A model generated the notes under the pieces. It was given only the letters and a program-made list of their open reading frames with translations, had not been told where the DNA came from and searched no databases. Shown here piece after piece: positions 1-10,061 of a DNA stretch of 64,000 nt (the stretch's first letter is position 1; each line of letters starts with the position of its first letter). The DNA comes from Muricea muricata (taxonomy: Eukaryota > Cnidaria > Anthozoa > Malacalcyonacea > Plexauridae). The translations under genes and the position numbers were made by a program. The DNA lies in assembly GCA_963855995.1 (NCBI GenBank), contig OY979724.1:11330032-11394031 (forward strand), in the 5' to 3' direction.

Positions 1-775
1 TAAGTGCTAACAGTCTTGTTGCAAGTTGTCAAAACTTGTTATGCAAATAACAAGCAAATAGCAAGTTTCAACAAGCCGGTAAAATTGACAACTCGCAAAA
101 CGCCGGGGGCGTTTTTGGCTTTGGGAGGCGGCGTGAACATCCAAGACGACTGCCGGCGCCGTCATTTTAGTCACCCTTGATTTTTTTCAGTGAAGTATTG
201 TGGCAGGAACTCGAAAAGAACCGCCAAAAAAGACACCATTGTGAAGATTCAAGACGAAATGGTTTTGAGACAAGCGCTGTTTCAGCTTTGCCGACTGACA
301 TAAGCAGGTATCATACAGTAAAACGAGGTACTCTCCTTCTGATCGATGTGAACGAGTCGACTAGCAACAAATGTTGTGAGTGTGTGATTTCTCACCCTAA
401 CATTTATAACTGATTCACTCATTCACATCTTTCAAAAGGTAAAAGTTGCAAATGGAGATCACAGCAAATACAAAGTGCAACATATGTGTGCAATTATGAG
501 TTTGTGGATTTCACTCGATTATTTACCCTTAAGAAGTCAATCAATAGCATATCTGATTTGCCCTCAGCCTGCTCGGAGGCATTACCATCCTAAATGCACA
601 CAAATTACCTGCCGGCGGACCTGCAGTTGATGGTGAATTTCTCTTGTCTGTTCTCGGCTTAAATTTTGACATGTGTATGATTTCCACTCGAAGTAACATA
701 TGCCTGTTATACCACGCTATTTCATCGTACGTTCCTATGTTAACTGCCTGAAATATAGTTTCATTCGTATTTTAG
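1..775. other. Left-edge non-coding or intronic sequence
   Basis: Upstream of the first supported exon of the SH3 gene, so probably intron of that gene. Positions 1-105 carry a CAAGTTGT/ACAACTTG-rich repeat that recurs near 5283-5500, 27101-27290 and 43035-43095. A stretch at about 565-626 has an acceptor-like start (CCCTCAG) and a donor-like end (GATG then GTGAAT) with an open frame. Its end phase does not match the next exon at 776, so I do not call it an exon. Confidence 0.4.
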
Positions 776-2181
776 CCACAAAGATTCGTCCCGTATCTTC
801 AGTCAAGACGAGTCATCAGAAATGACCCACTCTCGTGCCGAAAACGGACAGGTATGTTTTCACAACTTGTGGTTGTCTAGAACTAGTGGTATCAAACTTG
901 GGTGTTTGCCCTTGTGGAGGTGCCAAAAACTTGTAGTTGCTATTCAAGAAGAGGGCAAAGAGTAGACAGGTTCAGTAAAAAAAAGCGTAAGGTGCTTGCG
1001 TGATGATTCGTCATGGGCGCCATTTTTCTAGCCGTGCTCTAAACAGAAGCATTCCCCTCCCCGGAAATATTAAAAATGGGTAGTAATACCGGGGGAATGC
1101 TTCTGTTTAGGGTACTGGCTAGGAACATGGCGCCCATGACGAATCATCACGCAAGCACCTTACGCTTTTTTGACTGAACCTGCCCCTCTTTGTAGTCTCT
1201 ACTCTTTGACACGGGTCCTTCGTCCAGACACTTGTGCTCACAGCTCTCGCATTTTACTTTAGAGTACTCCACCAGCTCTTCCCAAACGTCGTGGGTATAC
1301 TGTAATTGACAATAAAAAAATTGCCTTTCCTCAAATGCGAGTTATGACGGAAGACTACAGAGGTATGTTGATGAAGGTCAATGCAGTATTTCAATTCTTG
1401 TTTTATCCAAATATTAAACGATGCAAAACTGGATATATATCTTTGAAACTAGTTTAATGAAATTTTTTTTTTCAGACATTAATATTTGGTCTGGTATGGC
1501 ATTATTATGTACCCATGTTTAGGTGATTTTTAGAACGGTCCAAAAACTCAATTATGAATGGAGTTTTAAAACCCAGTCTTCTCACTAAAGCATTCAGCGC
1601 AGTTAAAATGAAGCTGTTTGAGTTCTATTTGTCATGGATGGAAATTGTTTTGTAGTAGAAAACCTGAGCATTAAGAAAAGAATGGCTGGAAATCACTTCA
1701 CAACGCAAGAAAAACTATACATTGTTAATCGTATACAATGACCAAGACTTGCTTTGTTCATTTCAAATAATATCCCCCCCTGCCTCAACTACGTTTAAGA
1801 GACACCCACATCAGACTCCCTGTAGTTCACTAAACTCGATCTTCTCTGCAAGAAAACGGGTGCAAGAGAGAAAACGTTTTTTGAGTGTTGAAAAGCAAGA
1901 GTTTTTTAACTTTCATGCTCCTGTCAAACCCAGTTTGAGGGTTGTTGAAAGTTTCGTCAACTCTAATCTCGTTTGACCTGGTTTTCAGGGTTAGTCCGAC
2001 CTGTTTTGCATTGACTACATACGATCTCTAAAATTTTTCAGATGTATCAACCGGTCAAGACATCGTGTTTAGCAGTGGTGAAAGTGTTAAGGTTACTGGG
2101 GCTTCTCCCAAAGCTGGGTATCTTGCTGTTGAAAACCGATACAAAACTGGTTGGGTTCCTTATAAATTGACAAGATTAATG
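776..2181 (+). CDS. SH3-domain protein, C-terminal exons (5' part outside window)
   Basis: Three phase-compatible exons are visible: 776-851, 1263-1362 and 2042-2181. Each is bounded by AG acceptors and GTATG or GTGCG donors. The first is polar (reads HKDSSRIFSQDESSEMTHSR). The second has a proline-rich PPALPKRRG segment and starts the SH3 fold (MRVMTEDYRGD, the ALYDY position). The third completes it: acidic and hydrophobic strands, then a GWVPYKLTRLM end that matches the usual G-x-x-P-x-x-Y/L close of an SH3 domain. After 2181 both nearby acceptors lead to a stop within a few codons (TAA at 2254 if the TTTTTTAG acceptor is used), so the SH3 domain probably sits at the C-terminus. The second SH3 tryptophan is not obvious. 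SH3 domains bind proline-rich ligands. I cannot name the parent family, and the N-terminal exons are not in the window. Confidence 0.62.
956..1209. repeat. Fold-back element (MITE-like), intronic
   Basis: Long imperfect inverted repeat. The left arm (AAGCGTAAGGTGCTTGCGTG onward, through CATGGGCGCCAT and CTAAACAGAAGCATTCCCC) is the reverse complement of the right arm ending near 1209. The loop is about 1055-1085. The left arm lacks a short block present on the right near 1185-1195. It lies in the intron between the first two SH3-gene exons. No open frame is present. No clear target-site duplication was seen. Confidence 0.85.
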
Positions 2182-2971
2182 GTGCGTTACTCACTGGGAC
2201 CAACATCATATAGACAAAACTTTTTTGAGACTTTTTGAGATGATTTTTTAGTAATTTAACTTTCACTCCACCCAAAATCAATGTTGCATAACCAGAACTT
2301 TTTTGCTGCCCGAATTAGCATTATCTAAACATGAAACGATACCAACAATATTGACATGGGAAAAATTTTTGAAAAGAGGTTTCGCTGTGTAGATAGCATT
2401 TTATATTTATAACACTAGTATCAACAAACCTAGGTTTGGTCTACGATTGAAAGCTAGTCAAACGAACATGAGAAATTATGACAAGAGCTTGAAACTCTCG
2501 CTCAAACCGTCGCGTTCTCTCCAGCTCACAACAACGTTTAGCTGGTTGCAATTCACCGTAGCAAAAAAGATGGCGGATGTCGATTTTACCAGAATGCTTT
2601 GCGGTCTGAAATCGTTTAAAAAGGCAAATTAACGTCTTTTGAAGAACAGACAGAAGACAATAGGTTATTTTTACACTTGTGTTAAAATTTCAACCCATTA
2701 GCTTTGCTTCTTGTCATCTTTTCCCATGTTTTCTTACTTGATACCCGCAATGCATTCTGGTAAAATCGACATGCCGCCTTTTTTTTTGCAACGACAAATT
2801 GTAATGAGGGTTGACCAAGGCGTGGTGAGGGCCCCAAGGGGGGGGGGGACAAAATCAAGAGGAGAGACGCCGAGCTCCATTCAGAGGGAACTCAAAATTC
2901 AAGGGCTTTCGAAGTGCGATTTCTTGTATTCTGGAGGGGAGGGGTCCTACACTGTCTCAATTGTGAAGTGA

Positions 2972-2977
2972 AATAAA
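2972..2977 (+). terminator. AATAAA poly(A) signal, candidate 3' end of SH3 gene
   Basis: Canonical AATAAA about 790 nt after the last SH3 exon, in GTGAAATAAAGACC. It would define the 3' UTR end if the stop lies just after 2181. Assignment is by position only. Confidence 0.35.
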
Positions 2978-4555
2978 GACCAATCCTTTATTTATTCAGT
3001 CATACAATACCCATAGCACATTAGCACAGTTCTCACGCTCATTTTGTCATTATTTGTTTTCCTTTTAGACAGAAGGCGTGATGTAGAAAGACAACACTCA
3101 CTCACGTACAGGCAAAGTTGATATGTAAATATCGGCATATATATAGCTCTATATATGATGCACTGCCAAAAAAAATTTGTCAAAAACTCATTAATTTCAA
3201 CCGTCAAAAACTAACTAATTTCGACCTAACCAAGGCTTGGTAGCCTGCAAGCAGCCAGCGATCGTGGACAAATAGGAAAAGCAGAGATCTCAAATCTTGG
3301 ATACATAGTTATAGTTCATTTGCTTCACTTTAGTTCGGTTATGGCTATAGAGGGCCTCTGTGTATATGTACAATTTAGAGCAACGTGCGCGCTTTTTATT
3401 CCGTTTTTTTTTCTTTTTAACTCGTCAACACTGGGGTGTGTTTTGTCTGTACACCGAGGCTAGTTTGTGAAACTCTCAAAACATTTGTATGCGTCATATT
3501 TAGGTTTCGTTTTTACATTGTGTATATACGTTTTGTGCTTGATAGCATAAATAAAATCGTAAAAATAGCCACAGTTTTTGCTAACCTTGAAACATGAGAA
3601 GACCAGTTTAATAACACCACAATTTGGCAGTCTCGTGTTTATGTAGGGGGTCAGTGCGATAGAGAGCACCAGTCGTGGAAAGTTGAACAAATAGTGCACA
3701 CAACCTTTGAAACTTCTCCTTAGAGATAACGACTTATGTTCTCTTTCTTCAATTTCAACAACTGTTTTCATATTTTTTTATTTTTATGGTCTAATCTCAA
3801 ACTTCTGAGACCAACACTGTTATTGATTCAGACAAGATTTCTGAAGAAATATGTCCAATCTTACTAACAAGCTGCTGCGAAATTTCCTTTGAATTTACAT
3901 TAACTGGAGCTTGAGCTAACTAAACATGCAATTTTTTCCCATGAAACTTTCAAGATGTCTTGCTCGCTTAGACTTTAAACAAACAGGACGCTAATCGCAA
4001 TCAATTAACTCGGCAAAACAAATATTTCTGGCAGAGTGCAAAATCGTCGATGATAAATTTCCTCGCAAATGCATTTATTTTGAATGCGTCTGTGGCGTAG
4101 CGATAAAATCGTGGACGCAAATACAAACGAGCTTTTTATCTCAAACATCTTGTAGTCAAAACAAAATAAATTGTTTAAGAGATGTTTTGATTGCAAGCGA
4201 TGCTGTGAGCTTTTGCCTCTCGTACGTTTTAATTACATTGCATTGAAAATCAAATTATAAGTTTATAAAGCTCGTTTTATGCGACCAAATTTTCTTTGTC
4301 AAATTTCATGTGTCAAAGGCTTTCTGACCGTGTAAATTAGGGGGTTGGACAAATTTACATTCAAAACACATTTTGACATATGAAATTTGGCAAAGAAAAT
4401 TTGTTCGTGTAAAAGAGGCTTAAACCGTAACATTACTTTTAAGTTAAAGTGAAACATTAAATCTCTGGCAACGTTCGTTCGAGCACTTAATTTCATCCTG
4501 GTCTAGCTAAACACAGTCTTACTGGAGTTCAGTTGGTCTCTCCTATGCTTTGAGG

Positions 4556-4745
4556 ATTCTTGGATATTTCTTCCGAGTTCTTTCTGCCGGGTTCTTGGAA
4601 AATCTTTCTTCCGAGAGCTTCGATGATATTTCTTCTGGGGTCTTGAAGATTTTTCTTCCGGAGAATTGGATGATTTTTCTTCCGGAGTATTGGAGGATTT
4701 CTCTTCCGGGGTCTTCGAGGATCTTTTCGCCGTAGTCTTCAAGGA
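4556..4745. repeat. Degenerate 24-bp minisatellite
   Basis: About six to seven diverged copies of a 24-bp unit of the type GATGATTTTTCTTCCGGAGT plus four bases. Because 24 is divisible by three, the minus strand stays open and reads as octapeptides (SSNTPEEK-like). No start context or splice partner was recognised, so coding status is doubtful. Confidence 0.7.
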
Positions 4746-5282
4746 TCAGAACTAATTACTCGCGGTGAGGCTAAAACAAAATTGTGCATATGGGTGTACT
4801 TTGACGTTGTTAAGGCATCATGGAGTTTGATTGAAAGTTATGTCACCTAGGGTAGTACACAAAGTCAAGTTATCAAAGTTAATCAAATGTTGCGCAATGC
4901 CTCACCATACTCGCCTATTTATAAATAACAATAACAAAAACAGTCTAACCTCCGTATTCCCAGCATGCATCGCGAGTAGGATTTCCGGCAATCAAGCGCC
5001 TGCCAAGCGGGCGAGGACGCCCGCCGCGCAGGCTGAAATACCGACCACCCAACTTGAGATCATATCAGTGCTTCAATTATAGACGTTTGTCAATTTTAAA
5101 TACGTTCACAGACGCGCGTTATTTATATAAACAAACATTGAAGAATCGGGAATATTTTCATAAGGCGCTTATTTCAACATTTGCTCACATACTCTACATT
5201 GATAGGAAGGTGGAGAGACGCAGTACTTACTCGTAATGCAATTGTTTATTTTGACATGCAATACGTTTTTTAGATTTCAGGC

Positions 5283-5500
5283 AGAGATCTGGGAACTCTT
5301 CCACAGCAAAAACAAGCAAGGTTTTAGCAAGTCTGCTGCAGGCTTGTTACTTGACAGTCATCAAGCCGATATCAGGATGCGTTCGGATCGCTTGCTCCGG
5401 CTTGATGATAACAAGTCTGCTGCAATTCAAGTTGTCAACCGGCTTGATGCAAGTTGTCTTAACAACCTCCAGAAAGTCTGCAAATATCAAGTTGCACCAA
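5283..5500. repeat. CAAGTTGT/AAGTCTGCTG-rich repeat, possible MITE
   Basis: Contains repeated AACAAGTCTGCTGCA-like and CAAGTTGTC motifs and an inner inverted pair (TCATCAAGCC ... GGCTTGATGA). Same general family as the sequence at 1-105 and 27101-27290. Confidence 0.5.
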
Positions 5501-6033
5501 GTCCGATTTTCACGGACTTCACTTGACGTAACTTTTGATGAAGCCAAACTTAGTCAAGTCGGGGTAAGATTCAGAATTTGCATCAAGGCTGTTGTTTCTG
5601 GACTGTGTAGAGGTAGCAAATGATGCATGGTGAATCAGTGAAAAAATATGTTAGTAACAATTATCGTCAGACCAGAGCGCTCATTTAAGGAGTTGAGCGG
5701 TTGGAAATGGAAGGCGATATAAAGTTATAGTGTGGGTGAAAATATCTAATGTGCTAGGACGGTTACCTCAAAAAATCTTGACATAATGGGATAAAGATGG
5801 GATAAAAAATATATCGCACTATTAGATGCAACAAATAGCAGCCTTAATTTTTCAAATGTTCACTGTATTACAGCCCTGTTTCATCCGACAGAACTAGTAT
5901 TCGGTCGCTCAAGCAATTCATTTTGTATAATTCGCCTTGAAAGAATAATTTGACTTCAGAGGTATATGTTATCAAGACTTGCATATTAATCTTAATCCTA
6001 AAAAAATGTCTCTTTAACGTTAAGCGCCATTCG

Positions 6034-6085
6034 AAATAATAATAATAATAATTAACATCCCAAAAATGATGATAATAATAATAGT
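6034..6085. repeat. AAT trinucleotide microsatellite
   Basis: Two short runs of (AAT)n/(ATA)n, 6034-6052 and 6068-6085, separated by a spacer with ATGATG. Confidence 0.85.
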
Positions 6086-6805
6086 AACAAATAATCTGAT
6101 ACTATGAAAAGAAACATATAAACCAATAGTAACAATGATTAAGTAACAATGGTGAAAGTTTTAGAATTATTTCGGAATTCATATTCCTTGATGAGACTGG
6201 CCAATCGACAGTGCTAACTAGTGATTATGCTCTTCAGTCAATGGCCACACCCTGAACTATTACGAAAGTACGGTGGCCCCACCAACTGCCAGCTCGACTC
6301 CCCCCCCCCCCTCTCCTTTCTACCACCAGACTGGCTAGAATCATTCGCTAGTCCCACCGTAACGCGACCAAAAACGTGCGACTCGTTTCGATCATCGATT
6401 AAAATATTCAACAGTTTCCAGATAAGTCGAAGGCAAAGGTTGGGCAAAGGTTTGCTTTGTGTTTACATAGGACATGCTTTTTAACGGCGGGAAAAGTCAA
6501 CATACATAATCGAAATGTAAACAGTCGGCACTTGTGTTACAACGAATCTGTTTGATCATATGGTTGGTTAATATCATTTCAAGTGACCAAATTAATGCGA
6601 CAATTCTTAGCCTCACCAATACTTAATGCGGCTCTTCTCAGTTTTAGGACATACTATCGCACAGAGTGAAAACATAATTGCCTAGCAAGCTTCGTTCAAA
6701 AACTCGAAGAGCGAGGACAAAATACCGAAATTTGTTAATTTTAATCCAAGTTCAAAGACTGTAAAACTGGCAACCAATTTCAAAAGAACTTGTGTGAATG
6801 ATTAA

Positions 6806-7082
6806 GGTCCTGATTACAAGGTGCATTTTAAATCCCGTGGTTGAACTCAGAATTTTTCAGTCCAAGGCTTAGTTTGAGATCGAGGTTAAATTTCAACCCC
6901 TGTTTAAGCTAGCTGGACTGAAATTTCAGCCCTGAGTTAAACTCAGCCTAGGGTTGGTAATCATGCCATGACCATGCAATCCGCATTTTAGCCCCAGAGC
7001 TAGGATAAAATTAGTCTAGCATTTTCACGGGACTTGAAGATTTAAACCCAAGACTGAAATTCATTCTTGTCATCAGGGCTGA
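6806..7082. repeat. Possible MITE with short inverted ends
   Basis: GTCCTGATTACAAGGTGCAT near 6806 pairs imperfectly with the reverse complement of TTCATTCTTGTCATCAGGGC near 7058-7078. Inner segments rich in GAGTTNAACTCAG and CTGAAATTTCAG also pair. Termini are imperfect, so the boundaries are approximate. Confidence 0.4.
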
Positions 7083-8839
7083 GTTCTACACCAAATGGTC
7101 CAATTCTCAAACCCTATAAACCATTTCTAAATGCGAAACTGTTTTATCAGTTTGAAAATTCTCAAACGCAGTGGTGAAAAATTGATAAGTTGTACTCCAC
7201 TGACTCGACAGTTAACTCGTGTTACATGGAAGGTTTAAAGGTTGAAAGACCCCTCTAATTAGATCGTAAAAGCCATTGTTGTGTTTGGTGTGTTACTTTC
7301 CTTCCATGCCGTCGTGTGTGCGAAATTGCGGCGAAAAGTTTAAAACAACAATTGTTGTTTTCAGAATGCTGCGTGCTACCCGTAGTAACAAACATGGACG
7401 CGGCGAGGCTCCAAGTGCGAACTAATTGCAAAGCTGAGATAAACGAAACCGTACGGACCCACATCCTGCGCTAACTGCTAAATCCTTTGCCAGTATATCC
7501 GGCGCGATTTTACAGTTTACACTAAAATAGTGTCCAGGATTAGCAAATGTGTTTTGTCTTAGCGAGCGGCCTGTATCCGAGTTTTGTATAGTTCATTCAA
7601 TAAGTGTCAAGGTTTTTTAAAAAGGAAACTATGTATTAGAATTTAATAAAAGATCAGCGAGTCTGCAAGGAAAAGATTTGTAGTTTGTTTAAACTAAAAG
7701 GCTTCTTCTTTTAGTTCTTTACGATACTTTTTGGCCGTAGCCGTAGGCTATAATTGCGCTTAAGTATTGTGCTGCTGTCAAAGTAATCAAATATAGATCA
7801 AATATATGGAAGTGTGTATCACGACATTTCAAACAAACCGTCTGTCGCGCGAATAGTACAAAGTCTGAGTAAAATATTGCAAGCCTGACGCAAATGCTTA
7901 AAAGCAACGTTTGATAAACCCTTCGAATAGATTACTTTAAGCTTACATCGTTTTGGGAAAATGGAACCTATATTGCTTCATTGAAACATCACAAACGATT
8001 AAATTAAAACAATCGGTACACAGCATTTTCTCAACTTCGAGTTTACGTCGGAGTCGAATCTGTCAGTTATCCAAATAAAGTCAACTGACGTTTTTTGGAA
8101 TATCGAGTTATTTGATGGCACATGCGAGACCGGAGGCGGAATAACAGGTAATGTATTTGTGGCACAAGACTATATGGTGCAAATTCACGAAGGTTCAGAA
8201 GTGATTTTTGCGATTTGATTACAACATAAACACATTCTACCTCATGGGCTCTTAATTGAATTACCAATACTGATTAGAATAGCATCATGATCGATTTTCC
8301 AAATGCAAATGTTTACTTGTAAATTACTGCCAGCCGACCCTTGTTCACGCACAATAGCGATAGCTCAACTAAATTGGAATAAATTGCGCATCGATGTCTA
8401 ATATGACCTAATTAGAATATCCAGCGCATTTACATTACGAGTCGTTGAGCACTCGGATATCGGTCGTGCATGAAATCGTCGCAGTATATTTGAAATGTGT
8501 AAAAAGGAGAAAATTAAACGATTTGCGCTTTACTAATAACAAAAGTAATGTGCATATTATGCGCGTGTAAATAAACAATGCAGTTGCGCAAATTGATATT
8601 TAAGATACTGCGCTTCGTAATTTAGTTTGTTTTGATTGTCGAGAAATTAATCTTTGTGTACTGGTGTTTTTGTTAGCCAGATATTGTGAAAGGTATGTAA
8701 AGTGTTCCCCAGAAGGCATTCCAATTGCTAAATCTAATAGCGAAACGACCAAAAGATGATAATTTTGAAAACACTCTTGTAAAGATAACAAAATAACAGC
8801 CCTATAAATAACGACTTAGAAGACCAGGCCATAACAAAA

Positions 8840-8845
8840 TTTATT
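8840..8845 (-). terminator. AATAAA poly(A) signal of forkhead gene
   Basis: TTTATT on the plus strand reads AATAAA on the minus strand, 87 nt beyond the forkhead stop codon. This is a normal distance for a short 3' UTR. Confidence 0.6.
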
Positions 8846-8931
8846 TTCGTATCAAAACATTTTAATGTTTGGATGGCAGCCAGAATTTTACAAGAATTTA
8901 CAGAAATAAAGTTTGTATCATCGCTAGGGTC

Positions 8932-9933
8932 TCAGTACCTTTGACAGTTGCTCGACGAGAGACTGGCATACAAACCTCCATTGTACAAGTTTTTCATAAA
9001 TTCGGAAGGCGAAAATTGATTCACACCGAGGAGATTATTTCCAAGATTAGTAGTCTGGGGATTAACAGTTCTTTCGAAAGCGTTGCTGCATCCTACGGTC
9101 GGCGAAACTGGATGATGGATGGGCTGAAGTCGGAGCTTAGGTTGTTCAATTTCGCCTCTGTCGATGTCACAAGTTGGCTGTGATTTTTCGCTGTCTTCTT
9201 CGTGCGAAGACAGCAAGTTTCTGATGCTAAACGAGTGTTCCGAGCTCTGTTTGGTATTGTGTTTCGAATGTTTTGTCTTATTTGGGCTGCTTGGTGGCGT
9301 AAGCAATGTTGGGGATAGTCTTTTAGTCGGAATTTCATCTTCGTTTTCTTTCATCGAATCTGTCTTTTCCTCGCCGCATTGCGAGCTTGTTTTATGATTT
9401 TCGGTTCGATCCTTGCTCAAAGAGTCCTCGTCAAAACCTTTCTCGTCTTTCTCCGTCATGTTATTTACCTTGTTGGGTCGTCTTCTGCGGCGTCTATAGT
9501 TACCATTATCAAACATGTTTTCACAGTCCGATTTTAAAGACCAGTAGCATCCCTTTCCGGGGTCGGATTTGTCCCTTTGTACCTTCACGAAGCATTCGTT
9601 GAGAGACAAGTTATGCCTGATACTATTCTGCCATCCTCGCTTGTTGTACCGGTAGTATGGAAAGTTTTTCATGATGAACTGATAAATAGCGTTCAAAGTA
9701 ATTTTCTGCGCCGGCGCCTGTTTTATTGCCATTGAAATGAGCGCGATGTACGAGTACGGGGGTTTCGGATAAGGTTGAACCTCGCCAAAACATATCGAAC
9801 CAGATATGTTTCCGCACGTATTACCGAAATTTGTTCCCATGTACGGGTGATACATCGAGCCCCTCAAACATGGATCCACGCTTGCGTTCGGAAGGTAACT
9901 CCAATAAGAAGATGCTTGCGCAAGGTTGTACAT
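8932..9933 (-). CDS. Forkhead-box transcription factor, FoxL1/FoxC-like
   Basis: Single-exon gene of 333 residues. The forkhead (winged helix) DNA-binding domain spans about residues 54-152. It opens with [14 protein letters not shown], has the recognition helix [15 protein letters not shown] (101-115), then PGKG and YWSL, and ends in an arginine cluster after MFDNGNY. The MF-x-NGNYRRR ending is closest in my memory to FoxL1, while the helix region is also FoxC-like, so the subfamily is uncertain. FSIRNLL at residues 235-241 fits an EH1 motif, which recruits Groucho/TLE co-repressors in several Fox classes. The linker is acidic and Ser/Thr-rich, with an [11 protein letters not shown] phospho-site-like stretch. 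The product is a nuclear regulator of development. The start is the first ATG after a TATA box at 10053-10060. It has no introns, unlike the other genes whose coding region can be judged, which is common for Fox genes of these classes. Confidence 0.93.
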   Translation of the reverse strand: MYNLAQASSYWSYLPNASVDPCLRGSMYHPYMGTNFGNTCGNISGSICFGEVQPYPKPPYSYIALISMAIKQAPAQKITLNAIYQFIMKNFPYYRYNKRGWQNSIRHNLSLNECFVKVQRDKSDPGKGCYWSLKSDCENMFDNGNYRRRRRRPNKVNNMTEKDEKGFDEDSLSKDRTENHKTSSQCGEEKTDSMKENEDEIPTKRLSPTLLTPPSSPNKTKHSKHNTKQSSEHSFSIRNLLSSHEEDSEKSQPTCDIDRGEIEQPKLRLQPIHHPVSPTVGCSNAFERTVNPQTTNLGNNLLGVNQFSPSEFMKNLYNGGLYASLSSSNCQRY

Positions 9934-10052
9934 GCCGACACGCTTAGATTTTTACGAGACACCGAATTTAAATCCTGTTCTTAGTTTTCCGAGAGAGACA
10001 CTTGTCGCGGAAGCTTGAGTATACAGAATGCACTTGAGAATGAAGCTATCTC

Positions 10053-10060
10053 GTTATATA
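10053..10060 (-). promoter_or_regulatory. TATA box of the forkhead gene
   Basis: TATATAAC on the minus strand, 120 nt upstream of the forkhead ATG. A transcription start about 30 nt downstream would give a 5' leader near 90 nt. The motif and spacing are visible; promoter use is inferred. Confidence 0.5.
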
Positions 10061-10061
10061 G

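Larger units (their letters stand above)
2982..8839. other. Gene-free intergenic region
   Basis: No open frame here has splice-supported neighbours or recognisable protein similarity. The longest (3460-3771, minus, 103 codons) is AT-rich and matches no family I know. The region holds a 24-bp minisatellite (4556-4745), CAACTTG-type repeat DNA (5283-5500), AAT microsatellites (6034-6085) and a possible MITE (6806-7082). The part next to the forkhead gene could carry its distal control elements, which is inference from position. Confidence 0.55.

Noticed and set aside
3460-3771. 103-codon minus-strand open frame with ATG
   Set aside because: AT-rich, no recognisable motif, no neighbouring exons; consistent with chance.
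7305-7450. Short plus-strand frame starting MPSCVRNCGEKFK, like a THAP-domain start
   Set aside because: Only the first Cys pair resembles THAP; the Trp, later Cys-His and FP motifs are missing and the frame ends after 39 codons.
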